From Ampelomyces quisqualis (Eukaryota; Ascomycota; Dothideomycetes; Pleosporales; Phaeosphaeriaceae), in contig JAGTXZ010000010.1 in NCBI GenBank assembly GCA_018398575.1, forward strand, positions 2,852,001 to 2,916,000: a stretch of 64,000 bases of DNA, given 5' to 3'. The notes below the pieces were generated by a model. That model ran no database searches, was not told the DNA's origin, and saw nothing but the letters and a program-made list of their open reading frames with translations. Below, piece by piece: positions 41,070 to 52,180 of the stretch (position 1 is its first letter; each line of letters begins with the position of its first letter). Made by a program: the position numbers and the translations under genes.

Positions 41070-41916
41070 ATGATGTTCTCCTCGATGCGTTCAACCACGG
41101 AGGCCACCACTCGGTCCCCTCTGGGACGTCCTACCTCACAGCTCCGGCCGCTCACCGTCGCGGACATCGGCGACCTACAGATTTTCGATGAAGCTGGCGA
41201 ACTCCTTGTAAGTCCTTGTTCATTTCGCTCCCGGGCTTAGTCGAGCACACTCGTCGGCAGCCGGCGCATGCTCGCAGCCTCAATCTTCGATGTCTTCGGG
41301 TGACATGAAATCTTGCACCTGCAGGTGGCGTGCAAACATGCTAACGTATGCACAGCCAATTGAGCCTGCGCAGGAGGAGCAGCCTGACTCCGCTCGCCCG
41401 ATGCAGATGAGATTGTGGGCAAAGAAGAAGATGAAGCCATTCAAGAGCTTGAAAGCTGGTGTCAAGAACAGCGTGACGGAATCGTTTCGTGACCTGTCAG
41501 CAGGCATACCCAGGATCAAGTTGAGGAAGTCCAAGGCTGTTGCCGATGCTAGCCAGCATGCCGGCCATGGCATCGAGATAGTACTGGACACGAATGGTGG
41601 CCAGAACGCCGCCACGACACGGCCTCCAGGATTGGTATGCCGCATGTGCCGGCCCGCAAATGTCAGGGTTTGCGCTCACATGCCACATCTATCAAGGTCT
41701 GCAAGACGCTCGTCAATGCCATCCATCTCGCAGAACGACGAATTCGATGCTCAATCCGACATGAGGCAGGAGCTCCGGGAGTGGCACGCTGCCGAAAGCG
41801 TGGTGAACCGTGTAGGACCTGCGGAGCCAAAATTTCGACATCCTGGAGGGCCCATGATGAGTCGAGGCCGACCCGTCTCTTCTAAACCTAAAGAGCTTGT
41901 ACTGATTAGGCTCTGA
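41070..41916 (+). CDS. Unknown protein with two possible C-termini
   Basis: Exon 1 is 41070-41207 (MMFSSMRSTTEATTRSPLGR ... LQIFDEAGELL). Intron 1 is 41208-41355 (GTAAGT, GCTAACG branch, GCACAG). Exon 2 starts 41356 with PIEPAQEEQPD and contains a basic segment (RLWAKKKMKPFKSLKAGVKN). If exon 2 runs on, the protein ends at 41916 with 232 residues. If a second intron 41635-41696 (GTATGC...TCAAG) is removed, the frame continues in phase 0 to 41885, giving 201 residues and a Cys/Arg-rich tail (CRKRGEPCRTCG). Both are consistent with the sequence. I recognise no domain. The gene stands alone in a gene-poor stretch. Confidence 0.5.
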
Positions 41917-42572
41917 AGGCTGAAAACGCAGTCCCATCGCTACTTAGACAGTATTATACCCCTGCTTGGCACTTGCATACTTGATTTGCCGTGCTCATTG
42001 CGGCTGCTGTGTGTCTTCATGTTCCGGCGTAGCGAAGCTTGATATGTAAACTTGCCTGCGACGACCAAGCTTGTCGAGTTGTGTTGTGTCGTCCTAAGTC
42101 TGTGGTATCCTCTCAAAAGGGAGACTCGATCTCGTAGCCAATCATTACCAATTTAAATTGCCCTTACTCTTTCGACGGCAGCTGACAGAAAGCTGTACTC
42201 GAAGACCATTGTCTGCAGCCTAGTTAGCAGCGGGCTCGGTTTCTTTCAGTAAAAGCACAATCGAGCTTTGCATTCCCGTCGCTGCTGGCTCCTTACACCC
42301 GACATCTTCCAAATAATGTGATGTTTACCTGTCGGGGTGTTGGAAATCGAAGCGTCCGATCATTTGCGGCTATGGTAGTGCATTTCCTCAGCGTTGCAGG
42401 ATTACATGGGGACTTGCGCGAGCGCTGGCGCTCAAAATCGGGCAGTGTTCTCTTGACGACTCTTTTCTGCGCCGCCAATGCTTTCGACCTGCCATATCTT
42501 AGATCGCCTGGCGCAATTGAGCTTGCTTCTCAGGTTGAAGACATTCCTTTCCGATCGTCACTTCTACTTTCT

Positions 42573-43345
42573 TAGATCCATGAACAGTCCACGCCCGACT
42601 TCTTCATCGTATGCCAAGCGTGTTTCTGGACTCGTCGGGTCGCTGAAGGATACGAAAGGTATCTCTACGGTTGGACAAAGCTTCTGCGGTAGGTCTGGTG
42701 GGAGCTCATTTGTCTTGGCATGAGCAATGGTACAACCTTAGCACTGCCGCCAATTAGCTGCAGTAGTAACGACAATATCTCGACCAAAGGATCCATATAA
42801 CTCTGCATGGAGACCAATGGCAACATGTCTACGAAAGCGCAGGCGATGTTGAACACCTTCTCGGTCTGACAGCGTTGATGTCCTTTTTATGCTGATGGCA
42901 TTGATGCCCTATCATGCCAATTCCATGCACATGCAAGCTTGGTACTGGTAGTTTCGTCGCTGAAGTAGTGAGATGCTACGGTACCGCAATTGAAAATCGG
43001 CATGTAAGGCACCCGTGCTCAGATTCACTCGATAAGAAGCCATAGCGTGGCAAGAGCTCCCATAGCTTGATCTGGAGCTAGCACTGAGACACCCTTAGGT
43101 TGGCCGTCTCCTCATCTGAGTTTTCAAGTAATGATGAGAGTGAAGTCCGAACGTCGTGTTCAGCTTGCAAGAGCCACTCTTTGATGCAATCTCGCGCTGC
43201 TCCATTCCAAACCATGAAAAGGCCTAGTCGAGTGACCGGAAGAGGGAAGCTAGGTAGCTCAGGCCGGGTGTGTCTATAGCTTCCAAAGAAGGGCTTGTAT
43301 CTGAGGTGGAAACGGTAAATGGTCAGCTTCTGCGTATGGCATGTG
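42573..43345 (-). pseudogene. Decayed protein-coding remnant, possibly the C-terminal half of a regulator
   Basis: Read on the minus strand, several good protein stretches occur in different frames with stops between them: RPELPSFPLPVTRLGLFMVW, then after a TAG LQIKLWELLPRYGFLSS, then FNIACAFVDMLPLVSMQSYM with ILSLLLQLIGGSAKVVPLL, then VEIPFVSFSDPTSPETRLAY. No set of good splice sites joins them, so this is most likely a pseudogene. The third block resembles the C-terminal part of fungal Zn2Cys6 activators such as AmyR-like proteins, and a Zn2Cys6 finger remnant lies 0.6 kb upstream on the same strand. Linking the two is inference. Confidence 0.45.
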
Positions 43346-43916
43346 ATCTGTGATGACGTTAGCGTACGTAGAACTGTAATTTGTAGTATCGATGGCTAAT
43401 GGTACCGCTGTGACACGACCAATGTCCAGAACAAGTGGCACCGAGCCCTCTCATCAATGCCAATCGACCGAGTTCGACCTAAGCATCATATATGAGTGGC
43501 AGATTCCCCGAGCTAGTACCATGCTTGCTGATGGTCAGCCTGACCTGTCCACGCTCCGTACAGGAAGAAAATGTAAATAACAGGCGGCTTCGGCTGAATT
43601 ACTCTACATTTGTTGCGAGCAGACATTGTGATCTTCAGGAGTAAATCCACCGCGTAGATCTGCGTAGCTCCATAACTGCCTTCGTAGACATCCCGAAATT
43701 GCTGACTTGCGCGCAAAAAGTTTTAACGAATCGTTGAGTCGTTGAAGAATTGCCTGATCGGCCAGCCGGTGCCTTGATGACTGCTATGTTGAAAAGCGGC
43801 CCGACAGAATATGTTTGTCTCGTATATATTTCAATGCACGTGTTTATGACGACGCTTTCGGATGTTGCGGAAGCCACTGATCCAAATGACTCCAGTCTGT
43901 CTAATGCGATGAAAGA

Positions 43917-44138
43917 CTAAATTCTTTCTACCAAATCATTTCGTGCCCGCAGTTGGTTGGGAACAGTGGCTCTGGGACCTCGATTGCCTCCCTGTCCCCT
44001 GAGCGCGATGAAGGTGCATGCAGGGGTTGCGGATTGGTAGCTTGTGAAAGTCTGCAAGCCATTGCACCTGAATCTTCGCTTCCGACATGCATCACAGACG
44101 GCGTTCGAGACTGTTCTTCGGGTGAGTACGGATGGCAT
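43917..44138 (-). pseudogene. Zn2Cys6 finger remnant
   Basis: The minus-strand frame from an ATG at 44138 contains NAVCDACRKRRFRCNG, the first half of a Zn2Cys6 binuclear finger (C-x2-C-x6-C with a basic run), then ACTFIALRGQGGNRGPRA, where the expected fifth and sixth cysteines are replaced (Ile, Gly). The frame stops after 73 residues with no downstream transcription-factor body in phase. It looks like the start of a decayed regulator gene continuing toward 42573. Confidence 0.5.
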
Positions 44139-45099
44139 GGTGTAGATGCAAGGATTCGAACGGCAGAAAAATCGTTTACGCGACGCGTCATTAGCGCGTT
44201 GTAGGGAAGTGGAGCACGTGAGGGTACGTCACGGCTGCTTGTTGCACCTCGGCAACATTACCAACGAATGGGCGAATCCAACGTACTACTCTTTGCTACA
44301 GGCGCAATAAGGTTCTTCATCGGCGGCACTGCTATACAGTTGCATCATCGATCTCTGCCACGTTCTTTCTGTGCACACTACCCAAGGCAAGTTTTTAGGA
44401 ACTCGGGCATCTGGCACGCTTGCTCCTGCCGGCAGTAATGAGGTCAAGCGGAGTACGATGCGCTTTCGATCTTTCGATCCGCAGAAGAACCATGTTACAT
44501 CGCCAAACAGTTTAGCCTTGATCATGCATGGGACAATCTAAACTGAACACACATGAATTGCCCCGTACGGCCCATCATCTCTAGAGCTCTCCTCCAGACG
44601 ACACATGTATTTGAGGCGAATGCATGAGACCCTATACACATGTAATCTACGCCAAGGGATAGATGTACCGGTGAGGGGAGAAAATTTCATGTATCCCGGA
44701 GTGGTGAAAGCGTTTCCCCATACCCTACCTCTCAGGTTTCATGGGAAGTGCAAAATAAGCGGTATGCGAAATCATCACGACTGAATGGTATTGCGTTACT
44801 GGACGAGCAAATTTTTTCTTTTCGAGAATCTAATTTGCTTAAGGACGAAGGTAACGTTACGGTAAGAATAAAGACAGGGAGGTGAAGACGGCTCTTATGG
44901 TGCTGAACTTAATAACTGAAACAGCCGCATCCAGAAGTGGATGGGATGAAACTGCTTATCAATTTGTACGCGAAGAGCAAAGCAGATACGTTGCAGCCGC
45001 TCGAAGGCAGGATACATATCAACTCCTAGCTCTAGAGGGGGTATACTACTACAATGCAATGCATACAGATTCCTTTCCATGCCCAAACTCAACTCAATC
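44139..45099. other. Intergenic, no gene seen
   Basis: About 960 bp without a supported gene. A plus-strand frame at 44882-45490 is antisense to the Mcp1-like gene and not credible. A tRNA B-box-like word occurs near 44154 on the minus strand but without a cloverleaf. Confidence 0.45.
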
Positions 45100-46129
45100 T
45101 CAATCCGTTCCCAAGAACGGGATATACCTATACAACTCATCGTACTCCTTCCCAATCCATCCAATAACCTTGCCATCCCGCCCAACCACGCCCAACCCAC
45201 CCGCTAACCACAGCGTCGTGATCACGGCCGAAATAGCATTGATGCTGTACCACCTTCGCTTCCTGACTAGCGCCTTTTGCGACTCATACGCCGGAACTTG
45301 CGACGGTGCGAATCCCATCCACTTCGCTGCGCCCCATACGAAATGCCACACCCCAATGCCCACCAGTGCCGTAAACCCCGTAGCGGAAATAACCGGGTGC
45401 AGCGCGAAGCCATGTGATATGTATGAAAGGTTGATCAAAGATGAGTCACCATGCGCATACAAAGGTAATATCCTCGTTGTCCAGACATGAAACCCCGCAA
45501 ACGGGACAAGCGCATATCCCAACGCACTCGTACCGCTTAGCGCAGGCCAGGGGATCGTTCGCCGATCGTTCTTCGTTTCGGCACCATATCGCTGTAGAGC
45601 TTTGCGCCGGCGATACAGTCGTAATGCGATTCCGGAAGAGATGTGTGCAACGAGGGGGATGGCGACGAGCAGGGGCTCGGTGAGGAAAGATTGGTAATAT
45701 GGGCGTGTGAGGAGTAAGTAGCGGTTTGACTCGGAGACGGAGCGCGTGAGGAGGGGTAGGAGGCCGGTGTTGGTTATGTGGAAGGCTGTGAAGAGGGTGA
45801 AGGCGTAGGAGGAGTATCTTTGGGCGCGTGTTACTATTAGGTTTATTAGTATCTCTTTTCTCCGAGATGTCTGACAGAAAAGGAGAAGGAAACATACACC
45901 ACCAAACTACCCCGTGATCACCCAGCCTCAATCCCAGCGTCCCAGACCTATTCGCTCCCGCTGCTCCAGGCCCCCAACTCTCACCCTGCTGCTCCGAAGG
46001 GAAATAGCTCTTCTCACGCTCCTCGACTGGTGTTTGTTCGACAGGCGAGGGATCGACTTCGGTCAGACCCATGACGCCGGCTTCTTCATCCTGTATGGGC
46101 GGAACGTCTATGTCCTGTAATGACGCCAT
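45100..46129 (-). CDS. Mcp1-like mitochondrial membrane protein (DUF1691)
   Basis: Two exons, 46129-45898 and 45833-45100, 321 residues, joined by a 64 bp intron (GTATGT...CTAATAG) that rebuilds HGVVWWLTRAQRYSSYAFT. Residues 1-65 are acidic and disordered (PPIQDEEAGVMG, SPVEQTPVEER). After that come several hydrophobic helices typical of the DUF1691 family: S-S-Y-A-F-T-L-F-T-A-F-H, T-E-P-L-L-V-A-I-P-L-V-A-H-I-S-S-G, G-Y-A-L-V-P-F-A-G-F-H-V and G-F-T-A-L-V-G-I-G-V-W-H-F-V-W-G. In yeast, Mcp1 is an outer mitochondrial membrane protein with a role in lipid homeostasis linked to Vps13. Conserved His residues in the helices are present. It is divergent to the C2H2 gene at 46436. Confidence 0.8.
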
Positions 46130-46435
46130 CGTGGGGTTGTGTGGTGTTGAGAGGTCGGGAAAACGTGGGAAACGTGGTCATGCGGAATTGGGGCGATGGT
46201 GATTGGTGGTGGGAAAGTAAGGTGTGGTCTGTGCTGAGCCGCGGTCCAGAAGGGAGCCGCAACACCAGGAAAGTATCGCGACTGTGCTTCCTGACTACCA
46301 ACGCGACAACGACGATTTTATGCGCGTGAGAACTACTCAAGCACCCAATCCCTGCCTGTCTCATCCTCATATATCCCTCATAAATTTCTAACCAGAATAT
46401 ACTCCTTAGATATCAACTATACCCAAACCACCAGC
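46130..46435. promoter_or_regulatory. Shared promoter of the Mcp1-like and C2H2 genes
   Basis: 306 bp between divergent start codons. AT-rich near 46370-46430 (ATATACTCCTTAGATATCAAC), which may hold a TATA-like element for the C2H2 gene. Orientation-based inference. Confidence 0.45.
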
Positions 46436-47038
46436 ATGCCTCCCCGCAACAATCCCCTCCCCGCCGCTGTTCGCCTCTTCAATTGCACGATCTGCGACAA
46501 AGGCTACCCTCGTCAAGTCGACTATGAGAACCACCTGCGCTCCTACGACCACAATCACCGCCAGCGTCTCGCCGACATGAAGAAGTTGACTGCCAGCAAC
46601 GACCCGGAGAGCAATAAGCCCAAGCAGAGTCTTGATATGCGGAGTATTAATGTCGACGAAGCGAACAAAAAAGTGGGTGCTGGGGGCAGGTTTACGAAGA
46701 TTGGTGGTGGTGCAGGTGGGCCAGCGGGCCGGGGCTTTAAGAAGGTTGGTGTTGCAGTGGGGAAGAAAGAGGAGAAGGAGGCGGAAGTTGTGAAGGTTGA
46801 AGAAAAGATAGAAGAGAGGAAGGTCGAAGATAAAGTTGTGCCAGCGGAAGCTGTGCCCGAGAAGATTGTGGAGGAGAAGAAAGATGAAGACACGGTTATG
46901 GCGGACAAAAATGAAGACGAAGAAGACGCAATCACGTGGGAGGAATATGACTTTACGAAGCCGACCGGATGCGATCATGCGAGTTGTGCAGGGTGCCAGA
47001 CGGATGGGATATGGAATGGCGAGTGGGTTGCTGTGTGA
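46436..47038 (+). CDS. C2H2 (U1-type) zinc finger protein
   Basis: Single exon, 200 residues. Near the N-terminus it has one finger, C-T-I-C-D-K-G-Y..H-L-R-S-Y-D-H (C-x2-C-x12-H-x5-H), the U1/matrin spacing seen in RNA-binding or spliceosome-linked fingers such as GPATCH8. The middle is Gly-rich (GGRFTKIGGGAGGPAGRGF), then a Lys/Glu/Val repeat-like helical stretch (residues ~105-150), an acidic patch and a second Cys/His cluster at the end (C-D-H-A-S-C-A-G-C). The second cluster may bind another metal. Function is unknown, though nuclear RNA processing is plausible from the finger type. Confidence 0.75.
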   Translation: MPPRNNPLPAAVRLFNCTICDKGYPRQVDYENHLRSYDHNHRQRLADMKKLTASNDPESNKPKQSLDMRSINVDEANKKVGAGGRFTKIGGGAGGPAGRGFKKVGVAVGKKEEKEAEVVKVEEKIEERKVEDKVVPAEAVPEKIVEEKKDEDTVMADKNEDEEDAITWEEYDFTKPTGCDHASCAGCQTDGIWNGEWVAV

Positions 47039-47530
47039 TGAGATGGACTTGAGGTTCAAAAATCTATCACCTGCACACACGAACTTGGCCATCGATCACG
47101 TTCATACTGCCGTTGTAGCCACACATTGTGACTCGAGATCATAGCGGGATGATTTCTACCAAGTTTGCGAGCCCCGAGCTCCAGCCATAATCAGACCATC
47201 CGAAAAGGATGCCAAGCATCGCAGACTTCGCATCGGAAAGCCGCATTCGAGTCGAGGGTTTTGGGAGAGCGTGCCTAGTTGACGAATTATGGGTTGGCCG
47301 CGTTGGCCGCTTCGACTACAAGAGCGGATGATCCATCACTCCTTCGAGAGGAAAGGAAGCGAGACGAGAAGTGGTTGGCTCTCTACGCCCACACAGCCAG
47401 GCCAATTTTGTAAAAGATGAGGGTATGTTCCAATAAACATTTTTTTCACTCTTCTTCTCGAATAATCTTCGTCTTTGAGTTCTTCACCACCCTTGATGCC
47501 TCTCGTGAACATGCGTTTTCTGGTAATGTC
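47039..47530. other. Convergent intergenic region, no gene seen
   Basis: About 490 bp between convergent genes, with an A/T-rich run near 47430-47470 that may contain poly(A) signals for both. Confidence 0.4.
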
Positions 47531-48610
47531 TTATGCTTGACTCTCCAACCAGAACTCCAGCTGCCTCCAGTCATCAGTTAGTCGAATTCCAGGGGGTAGA
47601 GGAACTATGCCGAAGGCATAACGGCCATGTTGCTTGATGGTATGCAAACAAGGCAAGACGTGGCCTATGCAGTCGTCATCTGCACTTTTACTCAACTCTC
47701 CTCCATAATAAAATAGTTGGCATGGTTCTCCTCTACCCAAGGTCTCCGTATCTTCCCAGATCGCATTGTTGACGCAGCCCAATTTATCGAAATACTTATC
47801 GGGGTCTCGTGAGAGTTTGTGGTACTTGGCCAGGCGGGTCTTTGTTTGTGTCCGGAATCTATCAATCCGTTTGATCAATTCTTCATGAACGGCTGTCGGA
47901 AGCCGGTCAATGGACTCCCAATGCCTTCTTCCGTATTCCCCCGGTATGTATATCATGAACGGTAGATGATCCGAGTCTGTGCTTGATGGCGTCGACGTCT
48001 TTGTCTCTGTCCGAGTTTTATCGACTTTTGGTTCTGCTGCCTTGACCTCGGGAGCATTGATGACTTCCGTATTCGAGCGCTGGACGTCAGCTTCATTATC
48101 CAACTTGGCTCCCCAACGCGTCGACTCCATCTCTATCGCCTTCCTTCTCTTCGCGCTACCTTTGCCTGACGACAGCGATGGCTCAGCACTTCGCTTCTCT
48201 CTACGAATATCTTTGAGCGCCGAGGCTGGTGTATTTGCAATTGGAGACGTTTCTGCAGCGGCTGTAGTAAATCAGTGACTGAAAATCGGCGGCCCACAAC
48301 GGTGCTTACCAATCTCTTCGCGTCCTGATTCTTTCGAGCCCGGAGCCTGTACAGACTGTCCGGCTGCTACTGTCTCTCCAGCTACGTTATCTACTGATTC
48401 CGTTCAGTACTTCTCTCGTCGATTTCAGGTCGCTCACTTACGATTTGCGTCGTTTCCCTTCATGTTCGCGTCTCGCTCTCGCCACACAGCTGCTACTATC
48501 GCCGCCAGTTCCTCTTTTGCTAGCTTCTGGATGTACAATTGTCGCACATCTTCAGGCAAATGATCCAGGATCTGGAATGTGCCGTCGGCGGCGGGGTCCG
48601 GTGCGCTCAT
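47531..48610 (-). CDS. Unknown protein, intact paralogue of the 26 kb gene
   Basis: Three exons: 48610-48442, 48393-48310 and 48261-47531, 327 residues. Both introns are 48 bp (GTAAGT...AATCAG and GTAAGC...CTACAG) and keep one frame. The protein starts MSAPDPAADGTFQILDHLPE and has a helical first exon (LAAIVAAVWRERD), a Ser/Ala-rich middle with a basic KGSAKRRK nuclear-type cluster, and a conserved C-terminal module. That module reads H-L-P-F-M-I-Y-I-P-G near residue 180, a helical R-I-D-R-F-R segment, then D-D-D-C-I-G-H-V-L-P-C, I-V-P-L-P-P-G and W-R-Q-L-E-F-W-L-E-S. The same module ends the gene at 26 kb. I know no named domain that fits, so the family is probably lineage-restricted. Confidence 0.7.
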
Positions 48611-50161
48611 CGCGATGTGTAACAGCGCGGCGGGCGTGCAATGCGGAAGTTATGTTGTGTTAGATCTTTCCGGGCGCGAGAAGTGATTTCAAACAAATTC
48701 GACGTGACCGTTTGTAGTCGTATCTTACTAGCGCCGATCACTAAGGTGACGACACTGAAATGCCTTTCACCGTAGGATTGAGCGGACTGGAAACATGATG
48801 GATACAAACGAGTTCTTTCATGGTTCCATATTCCTCAATTTGGACAATACGCGTTCGATCTTGCTACAACAATTTAGTAAGCCGTTGAGAAGTGCATCAA
48901 TGTCCACGCGGCGACACGTTGAGGATGAGCTCAGTGCGACGGACTTATGTGACTGTCGATATTGTCCACATCAAAGAACATGAATAGATCTATACAGACT
49001 GGTAATCACCGGAGCATGGTTGTTTTGATTCATTGGCGGTTCAAGGATGAATTGTTGCGTTCAACGAAATACAAACGGTCACTGTACTCCGTATTCCGAC
49101 CTTCACCCCCACCACGTCACCCCGAATGCATCCGACACAAGCTCCATATCCTCATATCCTCAAGAGGCGATTCTATAAGCAAAAAACTATGTGCTAGTCT
49201 CGTCGCTTCATCATCGCAGGTGTTAGGTCTATGATCACGCACTGAGTACCATCACAGGTATGCAACCCACGAACAACAAAACAGCAAAAACAATGAGTGC
49301 AGTCAAGAAGTGACAAGACATGTTGACGTCAATCCCAGGATCACAACGAAAAGCGGCAGCCGCGCAATTGTAAGCCTCACGTCCACTTGATGTATTGGGA
49401 GGAAACAAGGTCAAAATATCGGGGTCCCCGGAATTATTTTGAGAGGAAGAACGCACGTGACTCCAGACATATCTGCCAGCTCTAGACATTGGAGATCAGG
49501 GGCCACTTTAGAGTGAAGGAATAATTCGTGGGCTGAAACACCACAACGCAAGAGAGGCAGCCAAGTTCTGTTTCTAACGCCACTTGGTGAAAACACATCT
49601 CATGCTGCCGAGTTGTTTAATAATTGCTCCGCGCTCTGCACAATTTTCCTTGTCAGGCTTTGCCAGACAAACAGCAAGGAGCAGCAGAAAAGATTCCTGG
49701 AAAAAATAAGCAAACACAATAACAGATGTAATCTCCGCGGGTCCTCCAGTTGTAGGATATGTAAGAAGCACGCTGAAACAACACGGATAGTGCTCCAAGG
49801 TCGTTTGGAACAAAACTTGACCCCTCGAGACATTGCGGTCCACGAACCCCAATGTTGGGTTGGAATTTCCAATCAGGAATAGAGCGATAGACGATACGTT
49901 TTCTTACTCGAGTTTAATATTACTTTCCGCCAAGAAGAATTAGGGCGCTAAAAATCCAAATCGGCCATGAAGTTTTCATAAAGACTTGGTCTTGCTTCGA
50001 TGGGTCTGTGCGGCCGCATACATTATAGGACGGATCAGTGTTGAGAAGCTGGGAGAGGGAATACATGTATTGCTATCATGTTGATTTCGACGAGTCTGTA
50101 TATAAGGATATCGTCGAGTAAGCTTGTATACGCGTTTGCGTCCCAGTCTCTCATCGCAACC
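48611..50161. other. 1.55 kb without a convincing gene
   Basis: Only short frames are present on both strands, and none has family resemblance. Composition is slightly AT-leaning around 48780-49000 and 49600-49700. I see no RNA gene or element. Confidence 0.4.
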
Positions 50162-51412
50162 TTACTTCTTTCCCTTCCCCTTCGTCTTACTCCTCGTCCC
50201 CCGACTGGGCGGCGTCTCCACAACCTCATCCTGACCCAAACGATGCACACCGTCATCCTCATCTACCAGCTCGACTCCACCGTCATCTTCTGTCTCCCTA
50301 TCCTCACCGTTCGTGGCCACGACCTTGTCCTTCGCCTTCCTCTCCTCTTCCCACCCCTTAACCAAACCCTCTACATCCCCCCTTAGCTTCTCTTTCCCAT
50401 TCCACGCATGGCAGCTACTGCACCGCCAGCGACCCACGTCTCCAAGACTTTTCGCGCCGGGTGGTGCTTGACCGTTGACAAGGCGGCACTCGGAGCAGAT
50501 GAGGGCGAGGCGATTCTTAGGCTGCGTCTCGTCCTCGCCGAGGAGCGCGTCGAGGATGCGGTCGTACCAGTGCGTTTGCGTGAAGGTTTTCGCTGGGGCG
50601 GCGGAGAAGTGCTTGGTCAGATCGGGTCCGCTGAAAGCGTTGGGCGCGAATTCGGCACTGGGCGCTTCGAGCGGAGGAAGTTTGAGAGGCGGCGAGGGTC
50701 CTTGGGGTGAAGAGGCGTTGGAGGAGGCGCGCTGTGGGGTGACGGGCTGGGGCTGGCCATGAGGGCGCTGGATGTTGGCGGTCGGTGGTGGTGCGAGACC
50801 TGTACGCGGGCCTGGAGCGTGCGGGGAATTCTGAGGGCCTTGCTTCTGTTGTGACGGCGAGTTAGGCTGTTCCTTCTGCTTCGGCGACGCGCCGTATTTC
50901 TCGAGCAGCTGTTGCGTCGAGTTGTACTTGGTAGCCTCCTTGAGCCTTTCGATAGTAGCGTCACGCTCCTTGTTGAGCTTCTTGAGGAACTTGTCAGTGT
51001 TGGAAATGCGGTAGTCGAAGTAGCTCGTGAGCGCGTAGCGGATGCCGTAAATCCTGCAGCCGTCAGCCTCCACCCGGTATCTCACCGCATGCGATGCTCA
51101 CAGCACTGGTCCACCCGCAACAACCGTTCCTTCGACCACGCCCCAGTTCTTCCACCCAGTCACAAGCGTGAGCAACAGTGCAGCCAGGATGTACGCAAAG
51201 CCCGCATACAGCGTCCACATGACCCTCGCGCGCCTTGAAAGCTGCCGTTGCCGCTCATTGACAACCGTCGCCCTGTTGATCTTCCCCGTGAGCGTGTTCA
51301 GCGTCTTTTCAAACGACGCAGCATCTTGGTTGGCCTGCAGCCTTGTTAGCATCCACAAACAACTATAACAAGAAACGTGTGGACATACCCTCCAGGGCCA
51401 GAGAGATACCAT
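50162..51412 (-). CDS. LNP1: Lunapark homologue (ER three-way junction protein)
   Basis: Three exons: 51412-51389, 51334-51102 and 51053-50162, 382 residues. The tiny first exon encodes MVSLWPWR, a Lunapark hallmark. Introns of 54 and 48 bp are canonical (GTATGT...CTGCAG, GTGAGC...CTGCAG). Lunapark sits in the ER membrane and stabilises three-way tubule junctions. Two hydrophobic hairpin segments are visible (VMWTLYAGFAYILAALLLTL, and around the GGPVLIYGIRYAL junction). A coiled coil and the conserved A-T-K-Y-N-S-T-Q-Q-L-L-E-K-Y-G follow, then a Pro/Gln-rich linker. The C-terminal zinc ribbon (L-I-C-S-E-C ... W-R-C-S-S-C-H-A-W-N) lies near residues 272-305, followed by an acidic, then basic tail (KTKGKGKK). 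It is divergent to MZM1. Confidence 0.92.
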
Positions 51413-51668
51413 ATGGGCTTGATGGAAGAGTCCTCGGCGGATACTCGAGCCTCAGGTAGATTGTTGTGGCCAGCAATGCATGCTCGCGTGGTAAAGGCTA
51501 GGAACATGCGGGTTGCGTTGCGACGTCAGCGGACACTATGGGAGATCGGCGACAGGGATCATAGCGGTGTCACGTGCTGGTAGCTTTTGCGCCGTCGGAC
51601 TCCCGCATGGCATTGCTGGTCTACACAACGACGTTGGCTCAAAGGCGATTAGCTCAATATCACGAGAG
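51413..51668. promoter_or_regulatory. Shared promoter of LNP1 and MZM1
   Basis: 256 bp between divergent start codons. Contains CACGTG at about 51571 (E-box/centromere-box type word). Orientation-based inference. Confidence 0.45.
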
Positions 51669-52105
51669 ATGGCACTTGTAGCGTACAGGAATCTATTGCG
51701 GTCGGCGCGCATTGCGTTCCAGGGTATGTAGTCCAGGCTTCCGGATCGGGTGAAAACTTACGTCAAGGCAGGCGACATGAATACACTCTTCGCTGCGCGC
51801 GCAGAAGCACGGAAGAATTTCGAATCGAACCGCAACCTCGCAGCCGGAAGCGACGAGCTGTCAAAACAAATCATACACGCCGAGGAGGTAGCGAAGTTTT
51901 TGCGTGAGAATGTGGTGCAGGGACAAGCCGCGGACAAGGAGGGCAACTACAGTACGTGCTTGGAGACGGTAGATGGTGGTCAAGTCATGTCTAATGTGCT
52001 ACAGAGCTACGGATACACGAACATACCGAGCGGGGAGACAATGAGGATATCAAGAAGCCAAAAGGAAAGAGTCCGTTGGGGGGAGTCAAGTGTTGTTCGT
52101 CCTGA
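51669..52105 (+). CDS. MZM1: Mitochondrial zinc maintenance protein 1 (LYR family)
   Basis: Three exons: 51669-51723, 51772-51951 and 52005-52105, 111 residues. Introns of 48 and 53 bp have GTATGT...GGCAG and GTACGT...CTACAG. The protein begins MALVAYRNLLRSARIAFQGD, where the Y-R-N-L-L-R segment corresponds to the LYR motif. It continues with A-R-A-E-A-R-K-N-F, H-A-E-E-V-A-K-F-L-R-E-N-V-V-Q-G and K-L-R-I-H-E-H-T-E-R-G-D-N. Mzm1 is a small matrix chaperone that stabilises the Rieske Fe-S protein before its insertion into respiratory complex III. The length is normal for the family. It ends 75 bp from the convergent Slt11/Ecm2 gene. Confidence 0.92.
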
Positions 52106-52180
52106 ACTTTTGTCCGCCCAGTAAGGAAATATGATACCCATGCCGTACGAACGCCGAACCAATGCATGCAAACCACCGCA

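Noticed and set aside
44140..44215. tRNA-like signal on the minus strand (B-box-like GTTCGAATCC near 44154)
   Set aside because: No pairing acceptor stem, no T-stem complementarity and no A-box at the right distance.
44882..45490. Plus-strand 202-codon frame
   Set aside because: Mostly antisense to the hydrophobic helices of the Mcp1-like gene, which is spliced and family-consistent.
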